Of a stretch of DNA of 64,000 nt, positions 9,941 to 19,631 are shown piece after piece (the first letter of the stretch is position 1; every line of letters starts with the position of its first letter). Location of the stretch: contig NZ_AKKC02000002.1 in the NCBI RefSeq assembly GCF_000282095.2, forward strand, positions 620,001 through 684,000, given 5' to 3'. A model generated the notes under the pieces. The model made no database searches and had not been told where the DNA came from. It worked only from the letters and a program-made list of their open reading frames with translations. The position numbers and the translations under genes were made by a program. The DNA comes from Rhizobium sp. CF080. GTDB taxonomy: Bacteria; Pseudomonadota; Alphaproteobacteria; Rhizobiales; Rhizobiaceae.

Positions 9941-10147
9941 ATTTTCGTTCCCAGATATTCTTATCGATGCGGCTTTTTGCCTTTTGTCCAGAAAAGCACC
10001 GCCTCTCTTTGGTTGCAAGAGAGAAATTTTAGGTTTGTAATAATTTTCTGCGGGCGGTGTTTTGGGCGCCCCTGCAGGCTTCCAAGCGGGCCGGCGCGGT
10101 GCCAGTATGGCGCCGGAAATCAGGCTTTGTCGAAGGGAAAAGTTAAG
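9941..10147. promoter_or_regulatory. Divergent promoter region between the CoA ligase and the hydrolase
   Basis: A 207-base AT-richer gap between two divergent genes. It holds two similar half-sites in the same orientation, GGTTGCAA (10011-10018) and GGTTTGTAA (10032-10040), about two helical turns apart. They may be binding sites for the MarR regulator encoded at the end of the ligase operon, but no clear palindrome is visible. Confidence 0.4.
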
Positions 10148-10972
10148 ATGCGGCATCGGATTAGCGACTGGGACAATGCCTATGCCAACGGCATCAACAT
10201 TCCCCAGGGCGACCGCTGGCCGGCGGCATGGGTGGAACCGGCACGACTTTATCGCGAGACGCTTGCCGCTGCGGGCCGCGCCAGGCTCGGTCTTTCCTAT
10301 GGCGAGAAGCCGCGCAACCGCTTCGATCTTTTCCTGCCGGCAACCGAACCGGCCGGCCTCGTGGTGTTCGTCCATGGCGGATTCTGGATCGGGCTCGACA
10401 ACAGCTACTGGTCGCAGTTTGCCAGCGGAGCGGTGGAGCGCGGTTATGCGGTCGCCATGCCGATGTACACGCTGGCGCCGGAGAACCGCATTTCGGGCAT
10501 CACTGTGGAAATCGGCAGGGCGATCGAGGCTGCCGCCGGCATGGTCGGCGGCCCGATCCGGCTGATGGGCCATTCGGCGGGCGGGCATCTCGTCACGCGG
10601 ATGATCTCCGCCACGTCGCCGCTGCCGGAGGCTGTGCGCAACCGCATCGTCAATACGGTTTCATTGTCCGGCGTGCACGACCTGCGGCCGATCATGAAGA
10701 CGAAGATGAACGAAAAGCAGCGGATTGACGCCGAGGAAGCCTACCGGGAAAGTCCGGTCCTTTTGGAGCCGCTTCCGGGAGCTCGGGTGACCTGCTGGGT
10801 AGGGGCTGGCGAACGCGCCGAATTCATCCGCCAGAACGCGCTGCTTGCCAGCGTCTGGAAGGGGCTGGGCGCCGAGACGGAAGCCGTCGAGGAGCCGGAC
10901 AGGCATCATTTCACCATTCTCGACGGCATGGCGGACCCCGACCATCCGCTGATGGATGCGCTGTTTTCCTAA
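10148..10972 (+). CDS. Alpha/beta hydrolase, arylformamidase-like
   Basis: A 274-residue alpha/beta hydrolase. It shows the oxyanion-hole motif HGGFW near residue 76, the nucleophile elbow GHSAGGHL near residue 142, and a late HH pair (DRHHFTILD) that supplies the catalytic histidine. HGG-F-W with GHSAGGHL is typical of kynurenine formamidase-like and BD-FAE-like enzymes. The ATG at 10148 is chosen because it begins a clean coding protein after the divergent promoter; upstream in-frame codons lie inside that promoter. It diverges from an anthranilate/benzoate-CoA-ligase-like gene, so release of anthranilate-type acids is an attractive but unproven role. Its stop overlaps the stop of the convergent MarR gene. 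Confidence 0.8.
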   Translation: MRHRISDWDNAYANGINIPQGDRWPAAWVEPARLYRETLAAAGRARLGLSYGEKPRNRFDLFLPATEPAGLVVFVHGGFWIGLDNSYWSQFASGAVERGYAVAMPMYTLAPENRISGITVEIGRAIEAAAGMVGGPIRLMGHSAGGHLVTRMISATSPLPEAVRNRIVNTVSLSGVHDLRPIMKTKMNEKQRIDAEEAYRESPVLLEPLPGARVTCWVGAGERAEFIRQNALLASVWKGLGAETEAVEEPDRHHFTILDGMADPDHPLMDALFS

Positions 10973-11490
10973 AGCGATGCGGCGGCGCGGGCTGCCTGGT
11001 CGTAATGGCCGGAAAGCGCGCGCAGGCGGGCTGCCATGGCTGACAGGGTTTCACCCGAAACCTCGGTCGCAAGCACCGATTTGACGAGCAGTTCCTCACG
11101 CACCGCCGCATAGCGCTTGCAGGCATCGGCGCCCGCTTCCGTCACCATGACAAGCTTTTCCTTGCCGCGGCGGCCGGATTTGATCAGCTTCAGCCGTTCG
11201 AGCTTCTTCAGCGCGTAGGTGACCACATGCGTGTCCTCGATGTTGAGGACCAGCGCGATATCGGCCAGCGTCTTTGCCTTGTTGCGGCTGTTGATATTGT
11301 GCAGGACGAGGATGTCGATCGGCGACAGATCCGGCACGCCGGCGGCTGACATGCAGCGGACCATCCAGCGGCTGAAGGCGTGGTTCAGCATGATCATGCC
11401 GAACTCGATCTCCGACAGCGCCGGCAAAGCCCCGCTCGCCAGGTGCCCGGAGGATACGATCGGGCCGAATTCACTCTTTTCCGATGACAC
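10969..11490 (-). CDS. MarR-type winged-helix regulator of the TRAP/oxoprolinase locus
   Basis: A 173-residue regulator with a winged-helix domain of the MarR-like type (pfam winged-helix DNA-binding). The core is DLSPIDILVLHNINSRNKAKTL, then the recognition region NIEDTHVVTYALKKLERLKL and the wing SGRRGKEKLVMVTEAG. It follows the TRAP transporter genes on the same strand (57 bases after dctP), so it probably belongs to that transcript and controls the divergent TRAP/oxoprolinase promoters. Its stop overlaps the stop of the convergent hydrolase gene. Confidence 0.85.
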   Translation of the reverse strand: MSSEKSEFGPIVSSGHLASGALPALSEIEFGMIMLNHAFSRWMVRCMSAAGVPDLSPIDILVLHNINSRNKAKTLADIALVLNIEDTHVVTYALKKLERLKLIKSGRRGKEKLVMVTEAGADACKRYAAVREELLVKSVLATEVSGETLSAMAARLRALSGHYDQAARAAASL

Positions 11491-11513
11491 TATTTCTCCT
11501 CCCGAGTGCGAGC

Positions 11514-11539
11514 GCGCCGCAAGCGGATGCCTGCGGCGC
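11514..11539 (-). other. GC-rich hairpin between the TRAP binding-protein gene and marR
   Basis: Eight-base perfect arms (GCGCCGCA and TGCGGCGC) around a 10-base loop lie just after the dctP stop on the minus strand. No T tract follows, so it is not a classical terminator. Such hairpins after binding-protein genes often protect the upstream message or partly block readthrough. Confidence 0.5.
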
Positions 11540-11547
11540 CTCTCAAA

Positions 11548-12537
11548 TCACATCTTCTTATAGGCGTCCAGAATGGCGGCGCCGTCGGCACCGGCCTTCT
11601 TCGACCAGTCTTCGGTCAGCTTGGCGCCGACATCGGCCAGGCCCTTCTTGAGATCGGCGCTCGGTTCGAGAACCTTCATGCCGTTCTTCTTGAGGGTTTC
11701 CATGTAGGCGCTCGTCTTTTCGGCACCGAGCGCCCAGCCGCGGGTTTCTGCGGCAGCGGCTGCATCGGTGACAGCCTTCTGGACGGCCGGATCGAGGCCA
11801 GCGAAGGCTGCCTTGTTGACGAAGATGACGTTCTTCGGGATCCAGGCCTGGGTGTCGTAATAGTGGGTCAGCGATTCCCAGATCTTGCTATCGACGCCGG
11901 TGGCGCTCGAGGTCATCAGGCCGTCGACGACGCCGGTTGCGAGAGCCTGCGGCAGTTCGGCCGCCTGAACCGTGACCGGCTGGGCGCCGACCAGATCGGC
12001 GATGCGCGACGTGCCGACGTTATAGGCGCGCCATTTCAGCCCCTTGAGGTCGGCGGTGCTGTTGACATCCTTCTTGGTGAAAATGCCCTGCGGCGGCCAC
12101 GGCGTCGCATAGAGGAGCTTGAGGCCCTGCGCATCGAGCGCCTTTTCGATCGCCGGCTTGGAGGCGGCGTAGAGCTTCTTCGACGCATCGAAGCTGGTTG
12201 CCAGGAACGGCACGACGTCGATGCCGAAGACCGGGTTTTCGTTCTCGTGCAGCGAGATCAGCACCTCGCCGGCCTGGGCCTGGCCGGTCTGAACGGCGCG
12301 CTTGATATCCGGCGCCTTGAAGAGCGAGGCGCTCGGATGAACGGTGATCTTCAGCTTGCCGCTGGTCGCCGTTTCGACGTCCTTGGCGAACTGCATCAGG
12401 TTCTCGACATGGTAGTTCGCCGGCGGATAGGCCGACGGCAGGACCCAGGCGGTCTGGGCGAAGGCGGCGCCGGAAGCCGCCAGAAGCGCTGCGCCAACAA
12501 GGCCCGAGCGAACGAGAGTAGAGATCATTTTCCTCAT
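11548..12537 (-). CDS. TRAP transporter substrate-binding protein, DctP type
   Basis: A 329-residue periplasmic receptor with a signal peptide (about residues 1-27, ending in AAFAQ). The mature part has the DctP fold landmarks, including the ligand-carboxylate-binding arginine in LKGLKWRAYN near residue 170 and the block AAELPQALATGVVDG that follows. It is the third gene of a dctQ-dctM-dctP order. The gene next to the locus, across a divergent promoter, encodes a 5-oxoprolinase/hydantoinase, so a cyclic amide acid such as pyroglutamate or a hydantoin is a reasonable ligand guess. Confidence 0.93.
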   Translation of the reverse strand: MRKMISTLVRSGLVGAALLAASGAAFAQTAWVLPSAYPPANYHVENLMQFAKDVETATSGKLKITVHPSASLFKAPDIKRAVQTGQAQAGEVLISLHENENPVFGIDVVPFLATSFDASKKLYAASKPAIEKALDAQGLKLLYATPWPPQGIFTKKDVNSTADLKGLKWRAYNVGTSRIADLVGAQPVTVQAAELPQALATGVVDGLMTSSATGVDSKIWESLTHYYDTQAWIPKNVIFVNKAAFAGLDPAVQKAVTDAAAAAETRGWALGAEKTSAYMETLKKNGMKVLEPSADLKKGLADVGAKLTEDWSKKAGADGAAILDAYKKM

Positions 12538-12562
12538 ATCAGTTCCCTTTTTCTTTCTCTGA

Positions 12563-13876
12563 TTAACCCGGGAATGCCATTTTCGGCAGTACCATCACGA
12601 TTTCCGGGAAGACCGTGATGATGGCGACTGTCGCCACAAGCAGGAAGAAGAACGGCAGCGAAGCGCGCGCGACGGTCAGGCTGTCGCGGCCGCTCATGGT
12701 CTGCAGCACGAAGAGGTTGAAGCCGACCGGCGGCGAGACTTCCGCCATTTCGACGATCAGCACCAGGAAGATGCCGAACCAGACGAGGTCGAAACCGGCC
12801 TGCTGGATCATCGGCAGGACCACAACCGTGGTGAGCACGATCATCGACAGCCCGTCGAGCGCTGCGCCGAGCAGGATATACATGACCGTCAGCACCGCGA
12901 TCAGCGCATAGGGGCTGAGGTTGAAGCTGTCGACCCAGGCGGCGAGCGCGTTCGGAATGCCGGTATAACCCATGGCGATCGACATGAAGCCGGCGCCTGT
13001 GAGGATCAGCATGATCATGCAGGTGAGCCTAGTGGCGCCCATGACGCTGTCCCAGAAGGCCTTCATCGTCAGCGTCCGCGACCAGGCGGCGATGGCGAGC
13101 GAGCCGAGCACGCCCCAGGCGGCGCATTCCGTCGCCGTCGCCCAGCCGAGGATGAGCGTCGCGAAGACCAAGACGATCAGCAGCGTGACGGGGATGAGGT
13201 TGGCCGATTCCTTCAGCTTCTCCATGAAGCTCATCTTCGGCGGTGCCGGCGGCTGCTTGTCCGGGTTCAGAAGCGACCAGACGATGATGTAGCCGGAATA
13301 AAGCACCATGACGATGGCGCTCGGCAGGAAGCCGGCGAGGAAGATCTGGATGATCGAGACATTCGCCGCCACCGCATAGACGACCATGGTGATCGACGGC
13401 GGAATGAGGATGCCGAGCGTGCCGGCACCGGCGAGCGAGCCGAGGCTGACCATCTCGTCATAGCCGCGTTTCTTGAGTTCCGGCAGGGCGATCTTGGCGA
13501 TCATCGCCGTGGTGGCGGCAGACGAACCCGAGATCGATCCGAACAGGCCGCAGCCGATCACGTTGACATGCATGAGGCGGCCGGGCAGCCAGCCGAGCCA
13601 GGGGGCGAGGCCTCGGAACATCTCTTCCGAAAGCCGGGTGCGGAACAGGATTTCCCCCATCCAGACGAACAGCGGCAGCGCCGCGAGCGACCAGGACGCG
13701 CCGCCGCTCCAGGAATTGGTGGCAAGCACCGCGCCGATCGGGATGCCGGGCACGAAGAGCATGGCAATAAAGCCGCAGATCAGCAGCGAGATGCCGATCC
13801 AGACGCCGCTGGCCAGCAGCGCCAACAGGGCGACGAGGACGATGCCGGCGATTTCAACGAGTTCGATCGTGCTCAT
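12563..13876 (-). CDS. TRAP transporter large permease, DctM type
   Basis: A 437-residue polytopic membrane protein with the DctM family pattern: FGSISGSSAATTAMIAKIALPELKKRGYD near residues 111-140, followed by LIPPSITMVVYAVAANVSI and C-terminal EVSPPVGFNLFVLQ. It starts 3 bases after the stop of the small permease. It forms the sodium-coupled transport channel of the TRAP system with the small subunit and the binding protein. Confidence 0.94.
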   Translation of the reverse strand: MSTIELVEIAGIVLVALLALLASGVWIGISLLICGFIAMLFVPGIPIGAVLATNSWSGGASWSLAALPLFVWMGEILFRTRLSEEMFRGLAPWLGWLPGRLMHVNVIGCGLFGSISGSSAATTAMIAKIALPELKKRGYDEMVSLGSLAGAGTLGILIPPSITMVVYAVAANVSIIQIFLAGFLPSAIVMVLYSGYIIVWSLLNPDKQPPAPPKMSFMEKLKESANLIPVTLLIVLVFATLILGWATATECAAWGVLGSLAIAAWSRTLTMKAFWDSVMGATRLTCMIMLILTGAGFMSIAMGYTGIPNALAAWVDSFNLSPYALIAVLTVMYILLGAALDGLSMIVLTTVVVLPMIQQAGFDLVWFGIFLVLIVEMAEVSPPVGFNLFVLQTMSGRDSLTVARASLPFFFLLVATVAIITVFPEIVMVLPKMAFPG

Positions 13877-13879
13877 GGA

Positions 13880-14464
13880 TCACGCCCCGCTCTGGATGGC
13901 GCGCTCGATGACTTCCTCGGCCGTTTGCGGCTCCGGCTTCTCGTAGCGCGGCGAGCCGCCGAACAGGACATGGAGGAGTTCGTCGACGAAGGCGATCGCG
14001 AGGATGATCAGGCCGCCGCAGAAACCGAGCTGCGGAATCCACAAAGGCACCGCGATGACGCCCTGCGCCAGATCGTTGAACATGTAGGAGGTCTTCGTCA
14101 TGTCGAAGGCGAACCAGGCAAAATAGAGCGTCGCGATCGTGCCGATCACGAGGGCGAAGATCTCGACGACACGGCGGACCGTACCGGTGAAGCGCTCGAC
14201 CAGCAGGCCGACGCGGATCATTTCGCCGGAGCGGAACGTGTGCGCGAGGCCGAGAAAGGCGCTCGCCGCCATGCACCAGGAGGCGAAATCGTCACCCGCC
14301 GGCACGTCGATATCGAGCGGGCGGCCGGCAGAAAGCGCCATCATCAGCAGGAAGATCGCGACAAGGAAAAGTCCGGCGAGATATCCGGAAAACAGGTAGA
14401 GTGCATCCAGCCCTTTCCGGAGCCAATCCGGAAATATGCTGTGGCGGGGATCAATGGAGGACAT
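13880..14464 (-). CDS. TRAP transporter small permease, DctQ type
   Basis: A 194-residue membrane protein with four hydrophobic helices (roughly 20-45, 55-75, 95-118 and 140-165), the normal DctQ arrangement. It is the first gene of the minus-strand TRAP operon and lies 202 bases from the divergent oxoprolinase gene. The family is poorly conserved, so the call depends on size, topology and the adjacent dctM. Confidence 0.9.
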   Translation of the reverse strand: MSSIDPRHSIFPDWLRKGLDALYLFSGYLAGLFLVAIFLLMMALSAGRPLDIDVPAGDDFASWCMAASAFLGLAHTFRSGEMIRVGLLVERFTGTVRRVVEIFALVIGTIATLYFAWFAFDMTKTSYMFNDLAQGVIAVPLWIPQLGFCGGLIILAIAFVDELLHVLFGGSPRYEKPEPQTAEEVIERAIQSGA

Positions 14465-14620
14465 GGTTCATCCTCCCTTTACAGGATCGAAAAAACGGCA
14501 TGGTCGGCTCCCCTCGGTTGCCGGTTATCCGGGTGGAGCTCTTGGCGGCTTCCTGCCCGTTCAGCGAGCATGATGCTTCAATGAGCAATTTCCTGTCAAC
14601 TAATCATTGACGTTTTATCG

Positions 14621-14635
14621 ACGAAATGTTTTCGT
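14621..14635. promoter_or_regulatory. Candidate operator in the TRAP/oxoprolinase divergent promoter
   Basis: A perfect palindrome ACGAAA-TGT-TTTCGT sits about 32 bases before the oxoprolinase ATG and in the only control region shared with the TRAP operon. Its size and location suit a MarR dimer. A TTGACG (14607-14612) resembling a -35 element lies just before it. Only one copy was seen. Confidence 0.45.
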
Positions 14636-14666
14636 TAGGTATCAGTTTTGATTTGAGGGGCGGATT

Positions 14667-17600
14667 ATGACCGAGGCTAAGTGGGATTTCTGGATCGATC
14701 GCGGCGGCACGTTCACCGATATCGTGGGCCGAAAGCCGGACGGATCGCTCGTGGCCCACAAGGTCCTGTCCGAAAATCCGGAAGCCTACCGCGATGCGGC
14801 GGTGCAGGGCATCCGCGAGCTTCTCGGCGTGCCGACCGGGGCTGCCATCCCTGCCGATGCGATCGGCGCGGTGAAGATGGGCACGACGGTCGCCACCAAT
14901 GCGCTGCTGGAGCGCAAGGGCGAACGCACGCTGCTCGTGACGACCCGCGGCTTCCGGGACGCGCTGGCGATCGGCTACCAGGCTCGTGCCGACATTTTTG
15001 CCAAGAAGATCATCAAGCCGGAACTGCTCTACAAGCATGTGGTCGAGGTGGACGAACGGGTCCGCGCCGACGGTACGATCGAGGCGGCGCCGGACGAAAA
15101 GACAATCCGCGGCCAGTTGCAAGAGCAGTATGATGCTGGTTTCCGTGCCGTCGCCATCGCCTTCATGCACGCGTATCGCTATCCGGCTCATGAACAGCTG
15201 GTGGCCGGGATCGCCCGCGACATCGGCTTCACCCAGGTTTCCGTCAGCCATGAGGTTTCGCCGCTGATCAAGCTGGTCGGGCGCGGCGACACGACTGTGG
15301 TCGATGCCTATCTCTCGCCGATCCTGCGCCGCTACGTGGAGCAGGTTGCCGGCGAACTCGGCACCGGCTTGGACGCCACCGAAAGCCAAGGCGCGCAATT
15401 GATGTTCATGCAGTCCTCCGGCGGGCTGACCGCAGCGCGGCTGTTCCAGGGCAAGGATGCGATCCTGTCCGGCCCGGCCGGCGGCGTGGTCGGCGCGGTC
15501 GAGACTTCGCGGTTGGCAGGCTTCAACCGGATGATCGGCTTCGACATGGGCGGCACGTCGACCGACGTTTCGCATTATGACGGCGAGTTGGAACGCTCGT
15601 TCGAAACCGAAGTGGCCGGCGTGCGCATGCGGGCGCCGATGATGTCGATCCACACGGTCGCCGCCGGCGGCGGTTCGATCCTGCATTTCGAGAACGGCCG
15701 TTTTCGCGTCGGCCCGGATTCCGCCGGTGCCAATCCCGGCCCCAAGGCCTATCGCCGCGGCGGTCCGCTGACCGTGACTGACGCCAATGTCATGCTCGGC
15801 AAGCTCTCGCCAAAGCTCTTCCCGGCGATCTTCGGCCCCAACCGCGATCAGCCGCTCGATGCGGATGCGGTGCGCGCCGCCTTCGAGGAAATGGCGAAGG
15901 TGATCGGCGACGGCCGCTTGCCGGAAGAAGTGGCCGACGGGTTCCTGGCGATCGCCGTCGAGAACATGGCGAATGCCGTCAAGAAGATCAGCGTCCAGCG
16001 CGGCTACGACGTCACCCATTACGTGCTGACCTGCTTCGGCGGTGCCGGCGGCCAGCATGCCTGCCTGACGGCCGATGCGCTCGGTATCTCGACGGTGATG
16101 ATCCACCCGTTCTCGGGCATTCTTTCCGCCTATGGCATGGGGCTCGCGGATATCCGCGCCACCCGCCAGCGCACGGTCTCGCACGAGCTTGCGGCCGCGC
16201 TGGAAACGCTCGGGGCCATAAGCGACGAGCTGACCGCCAGCGTGCTGGACGAAATGGCGTCGCAGGGCGTGACTGCCTCCGAAACCGAGGTGCTTCACCG
16301 CGCCCACCTACGCTATCAGGGCACGGATACGACTTTGCCCGTAACACTCGCCACTGCGGCAGAGATGACGGTCGCCTTCGAGACGGCGCACAGGAAGCAG
16401 TTCGGTTTCATCTTCGAAAACCGCGAGATCATTTTCGAGGCCTATGAGGTCGAGGCGATCGGCGGCGGTGCCGATTCCGACGAGCCGGAATTCGAAATCG
16501 ACAACGCCAAGCCGACCACGACCGAACAGACAAAGTTCTTCTCCGGCGGCGCATGGCGCGAAGCGCCTGTCTATCGGCGCGCCGATATCAAGCCGGGCTC
16601 GCGCGCAAACGGCCCCTGCCTGATCGTCGAGCCGCACCAGACTATTGTCGTCGAGGACGGCTGGGCGTTCGAGATCACGAAGCTGAACCATGTCGTGCTG
16701 AAGCGCGTCGCCGAACTCTCCCGCGCCAGGCCGATCGGCACCCAGGCGGACCCGGTTCTGCTCGAAGTGTTCAACAACCTGTTCATGTCGATCGCCGAAC
16801 AGATGGGCGTGACGCTGCAGAACACCGCTTCCTCGGTCAACATCAAGGAGCGGCTGGACTTCTCCTGCGCCGTCTTCGACGCGGACGGCGCGCTGGTGGC
16901 GAACGCCCCGCATATGCCGGTGCATCTCGGCTCCATGGACCGCTCCGTCGAAAGCGTCATCGCCCAGAACCAGGGCAGGATCCGCCCCGGCGACGTGTTT
17001 GCGCTGAATGCCCCCTATAACGGCGGCACCCATCTGCCGGATATCACCGTCGTGACGCCGGTCTTCGATGCCGAGGGCAAGGACATTCTCTTCTACGTCG
17101 CCTCGCGCGGTCATCACGCCGATGTCGGCGGTACCGCGCCGGGGTCGATGACGCCGCTTGCGACCACCGTGGATGAGGAAGGCGTGCTGTTCGACAACGT
17201 GCTGCTCGTCGATCGCGGCCGTTTCGACGAGGCCGGCATCACCGATCTTCTCTCCAACCACCCCTACCCCGCCCGCAATGTCGCCCAGAACGTCGCCGAC
17301 CTGCGCGCCCAGATCGCTGCCAACGAAAAAGGCGTGCACGAAATGCGCAAGATGATCGCGCAGTTCGGGCTCGACGTGGTGCAGGCCTATATGGGCCACG
17401 TGCAGGACAATGCGGAGGAGAGCGTCCGGCGGGTGATCGAGAAACTCGGCGATTCCGAATTCTCCTACCCGACCGACCAGGGCAGCGTGATCAAGGTGAA
17501 GATCACCGTCGACAGGGCCAAGCGCGAGGCGACCGTCGACTTCACCGGCACGAGCCCGCAGAAGAAGAACAACTTCAACGCACCGGAACCGGTGACCCGG

Positions 17601-18293
17601 GCGGCGGTGCTCTATGTCTTCCGTGTCATGGTCGAGAGTTCCATTCCGATGAATGCGGGATGCCTGCGGCCGATCCGCATCATCGTCCCGGAAGGGTCGA
17701 TGCTGAAGCCGCAATATCCGGCGGCCGTGGTGGCGGGCAATGTCGAGACCAGCCAGCACGTGACCAATGCGCTGTTCGGCGCGCTCGGGGCGATGGCAGC
17801 GAGCCAGGGTTCGATGAACAATCTCACCTTCGGCAACGCAACCTACCAGTATTACGAGACGCTGTGCTCCGGTTCGCCGGCCGGTGTATTCAACGACGGG
17901 ACCGGTTTCGCGGGAACGGATGCGGTGCATGTGCACATGACCAATTCCCGCCTCACCGACCCGGAAATCCTCGAAACCCGTTATCCGGTCCTGCTCGAGG
18001 ATTTTCACATCCGCGAAAATTCCGGCGGCAGGGGCAGGTTCTCGGCCGGCAACGGAACGAAAAGGACGATCCGCTTCCTCGAAAAGATGGACTGCGCCAT
18101 CCTCTCCTCACACCGGACGATCAAGCCGCACGGGCTTGCCGGTGGTGAAACCGGCGAGCTTGGGAAGACAACCGTGCGGCGGCTCGACGGCACGTTCGAA
18201 GAACTCGGCGGCTGCGCCCAGACGATCATCGAAGCCGGCGAAGCGGTGACGGTGCAGACGCCGACGGCCGGAGGCTATGGCAAAGCGGACTGA
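14667..18293 (+). CDS. Fused hydantoinase/5-oxoprolinase (HyuA–HyuB)
   Basis: A 1208-residue ATP-dependent cyclic-amide hydrolase. The N-terminal half (about 1-690) is HyuA/OplahA-like: it opens with [20 protein letters not shown] and contains the actin-like ATP-binding blocks [20 protein letters not shown] and [14 protein letters not shown]. The C-terminal half (about 700-1208) is HyuB-like, with [32 protein letters not shown] and a late glycine-rich block. The single-chain length matches eukaryote-type 5-oxoprolinases that open L-pyroglutamate to glutamate. Related proteins hydrolyse hydantoins or acetophenone adducts. The divergent TRAP transporter and MarR gene suggest uptake and hydrolysis of one imported substrate. 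Cytoplasmic. Confidence 0.9.
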   Translation: MTEAKWDFWIDRGGTFTDIVGRKPDGSLVAHKVLSENPEAYRDAAVQGIRELLGVPTGAAIPADAIGAVKMGTTVATNALLERKGERTLLVTTRGFRDALAIGYQARADIFAKKIIKPELLYKHVVEVDERVRADGTIEAAPDEKTIRGQLQEQYDAGFRAVAIAFMHAYRYPAHEQLVAGIARDIGFTQVSVSHEVSPLIKLVGRGDTTVVDAYLSPILRRYVEQVAGELGTGLDATESQGAQLMFMQSSGGLTAARLFQGKDAILSGPAGGVVGAVETSRLAGFNRMIGFDMGGTSTDVSHYDGELERSFETEVAGVRMRAPMMSIHTVAAGGGSILHFENGRFRVGPDSAGANPGPKAYRRGGPLTVTDANVMLGKLSPKLFPAIFGPNRDQPLDADAVRAAFEEMAKVIGDGRLPEEVADGFLAIAVENMANAVKKISVQRGYDVTHYVLTCFGGAGGQHACLTADALGISTVMIHPFSGILSAYGMGLADIRATRQRTVSHELAAALETLGAISDELTASVLDEMASQGVTASETEVLHRAHLRYQGTDTTLPVTLATAAEMTVAFETAHRKQFGFIFENREIIFEAYEVEAIGGGADSDEPEFEIDNAKPTTTEQTKFFSGGAWREAPVYRRADIKPGSRANGPCLIVEPHQTIVVEDGWAFEITKLNHVVLKRVAELSRARPIGTQADPVLLEVFNNLFMSIAEQMGVTLQNTASSVNIKERLDFSCAVFDADGALVANAPHMPVHLGSMDRSVESVIAQNQGRIRPGDVFALNAPYNGGTHLPDITVVTPVFDAEGKDILFYVASRGHHADVGGTAPGSMTPLATTVDEEGVLFDNVLLVDRGRFDEAGITDLLSNHPYPARNVAQNVADLRAQIAANEKGVHEMRKMIAQFGLDVVQAYMGHVQDNAEESVRRVIEKLGDSEFSYPTDQGSVIKVKITVDRAKREATVDFTGTSPQKKNNFNAPEPVTRAAVLYVFRVMVESSIPMNAGCLRPIRIIVPEGSMLKPQYPAAVVAGNVETSQHVTNALFGALGAMAASQGSMNNLTFGNATYQYYETLCSGSPAGVFNDGTGFAGTDAVHVHMTNSRLTDPEILETRYPVLLEDFHIRENSGGRGRFSAGNGTKRTIRFLEKMDCAILSSHRTIKPHGLAGGETGELGKTTVRRLDGTFEELGGCAQTIIEAGEAVTVQTPTAGGYGKAD

Positions 18294-18312
18294 TCTGCCG
18301 TAACCGGAGATC

Positions 18313-19521
18313 ATGACGAAGCAGATCGCAATCATCGGCGGCGGGCCGGCGGGGCTGATGGCGGCGGAGGTTCTCTCCGCTGCCGGTCATGCCGTGACGG
18401 TCTACGAGGCGATGCCGACCTTCGGGCGGAAATTCCTGCTCGCCGGCAAGTCCGGGCTGAACATCACCCATTCGGAAGATTTTTCGAGTTTCGCGGAGCG
18501 ATTCGGGAGCTCCTCTGCCCATCTGCGCCCGGCTCTGGAGGCGTTCACGCCGGACGATGTGCGGGACTGGGCGGCGGGGCTGGGTACGGAAACCTTCGTG
18601 GGGACCTCGGGCCGCGTGTTTCCAAAGGTTATGAAAGCCTCGCCGCTGTTGCGCGCCTGGCTGCGGCGGCTTGAGGCGCAGGGCGTGGCGCTCAAGACGC
18701 GGCATCGCTGGGTGGGGTTTGCCGAAAACGGTTATCGGTTCGAAACACCGGAAGGCCCGATCACCGTGGAACCGGATGCTGCTCTCGTCGCACTTGGCGG
18801 TGCCAGCTGGCCGCGGCTTGGCTCGGATGCCGCCTGGGTGCCGTGGCTGAGAGACAGGGGCATTAGGATCGCCGACCTGCAGCCGGCCAATTGCGGTTTC
18901 GACGTCGCCTGGAGTGAGCCGTTTCGCGAGCGATTTGCCGGTGAGCCGCTGAAATCTGTTTCGACCACGTCCGACGCCGGGACATTCCAGGGCGAATTCG
19001 TGGTCTCAAAACACGGGATCGAAGGCAGCCTTGTCTATGCGCATTCCGCAGCACTTCGGGACCGGCTTCTCGCGGAAGGCCGAGCAGCCTTGACCGTCGA
19101 TCTCGCACCTGGCCGCCCGACGGAACGTCTGGCGCGCGACCTTGCCCGGCAGGATGCCAAGGCGAGTTTCTCCAACCGGCTCCGCAAGGGCACCGGGCTG
19201 CAGGGAGTGAAAGCCGCGTTGCTTCGCGAACTCGTTCCGGATGCCAACCGGATGGCCCCGGAGGAATTGGCAAGGCTGATCAAGGCTCTGCCGATCCCCG
19301 TTCTCCGTCCGCGGCCGATCGCCGAAGCGATCTCGTCCGCCGGCGGCGTCGCCTGGAGCGATGTTGACGGAAACTATATGCTGAAGCCGCTTCCGGGCCT
19401 TTTCGCCGCCGGGGAAATGCTCGACTGGGAGGCGCCGACGGGCGGCTACCTGCTGACCGCCTGCCTTGGGATGGGACGGGCCGCAGCACAAGGCATCGAG
19501 GAGTGGCTGCGCGCGCGATAA
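18313..19521 (+). CDS. BaiN/HI0933-like flavoprotein (TIGR03862 type)
   Basis: A 402-residue NAD(P)/FAD-dependent oxidoreductase. The FAD-binding dinucleotide fold is at the N-terminus (IAIIGGGPAGLMAAEVLSAAG), followed by RKFLLAGKSGLNITHSE, the hallmark of the HI0933/BaiN family. The C-terminal FAD contact is AGGVAWSDVDGNYM with LPGLFAAGEMLDWEAPTGGY. It starts 19 bases after the oxoprolinase stop. The reaction of this subgroup is not known; co-transcription with the oxoprolinase is possible, but the gene is also widespread as a stand-alone. Confidence 0.88.
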   Translation: MTKQIAIIGGGPAGLMAAEVLSAAGHAVTVYEAMPTFGRKFLLAGKSGLNITHSEDFSSFAERFGSSSAHLRPALEAFTPDDVRDWAAGLGTETFVGTSGRVFPKVMKASPLLRAWLRRLEAQGVALKTRHRWVGFAENGYRFETPEGPITVEPDAALVALGGASWPRLGSDAAWVPWLRDRGIRIADLQPANCGFDVAWSEPFRERFAGEPLKSVSTTSDAGTFQGEFVVSKHGIEGSLVYAHSAALRDRLLAEGRAALTVDLAPGRPTERLARDLARQDAKASFSNRLRKGTGLQGVKAALLRELVPDANRMAPEELARLIKALPIPVLRPRPIAEAISSAGGVAWSDVDGNYMLKPLPGLFAAGEMLDWEAPTGGYLLTACLGMGRAAAQGIEEWLRAR

Positions 19522-19631
19522 GACTGGCTTCTGCACGCGATTTGCGATTTCTTTTCCACTTATCCGACATTGTCCTGGATCAACGCCTCACGGCGTGATT
19601 CGCGCAGAAAGTGAGCGGAGGAAGGGCCTCC

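Noticed and set aside
8315..10588. Long in-frame extension of the CoA ligase gene across the divergent promoter
   Set aside because: The extra residues lack similarity to the ligase family and would overlap the hydrolase gene; the ATG at 9940 gives the normal length.
14604..16307. Long minus-strand frame opposite the oxoprolinase (567 codons), and a similar one at 16308-18008
   Set aside because: Both are antisense shadows without family motifs; the plus-strand protein has conserved HyuA and HyuB motifs throughout.
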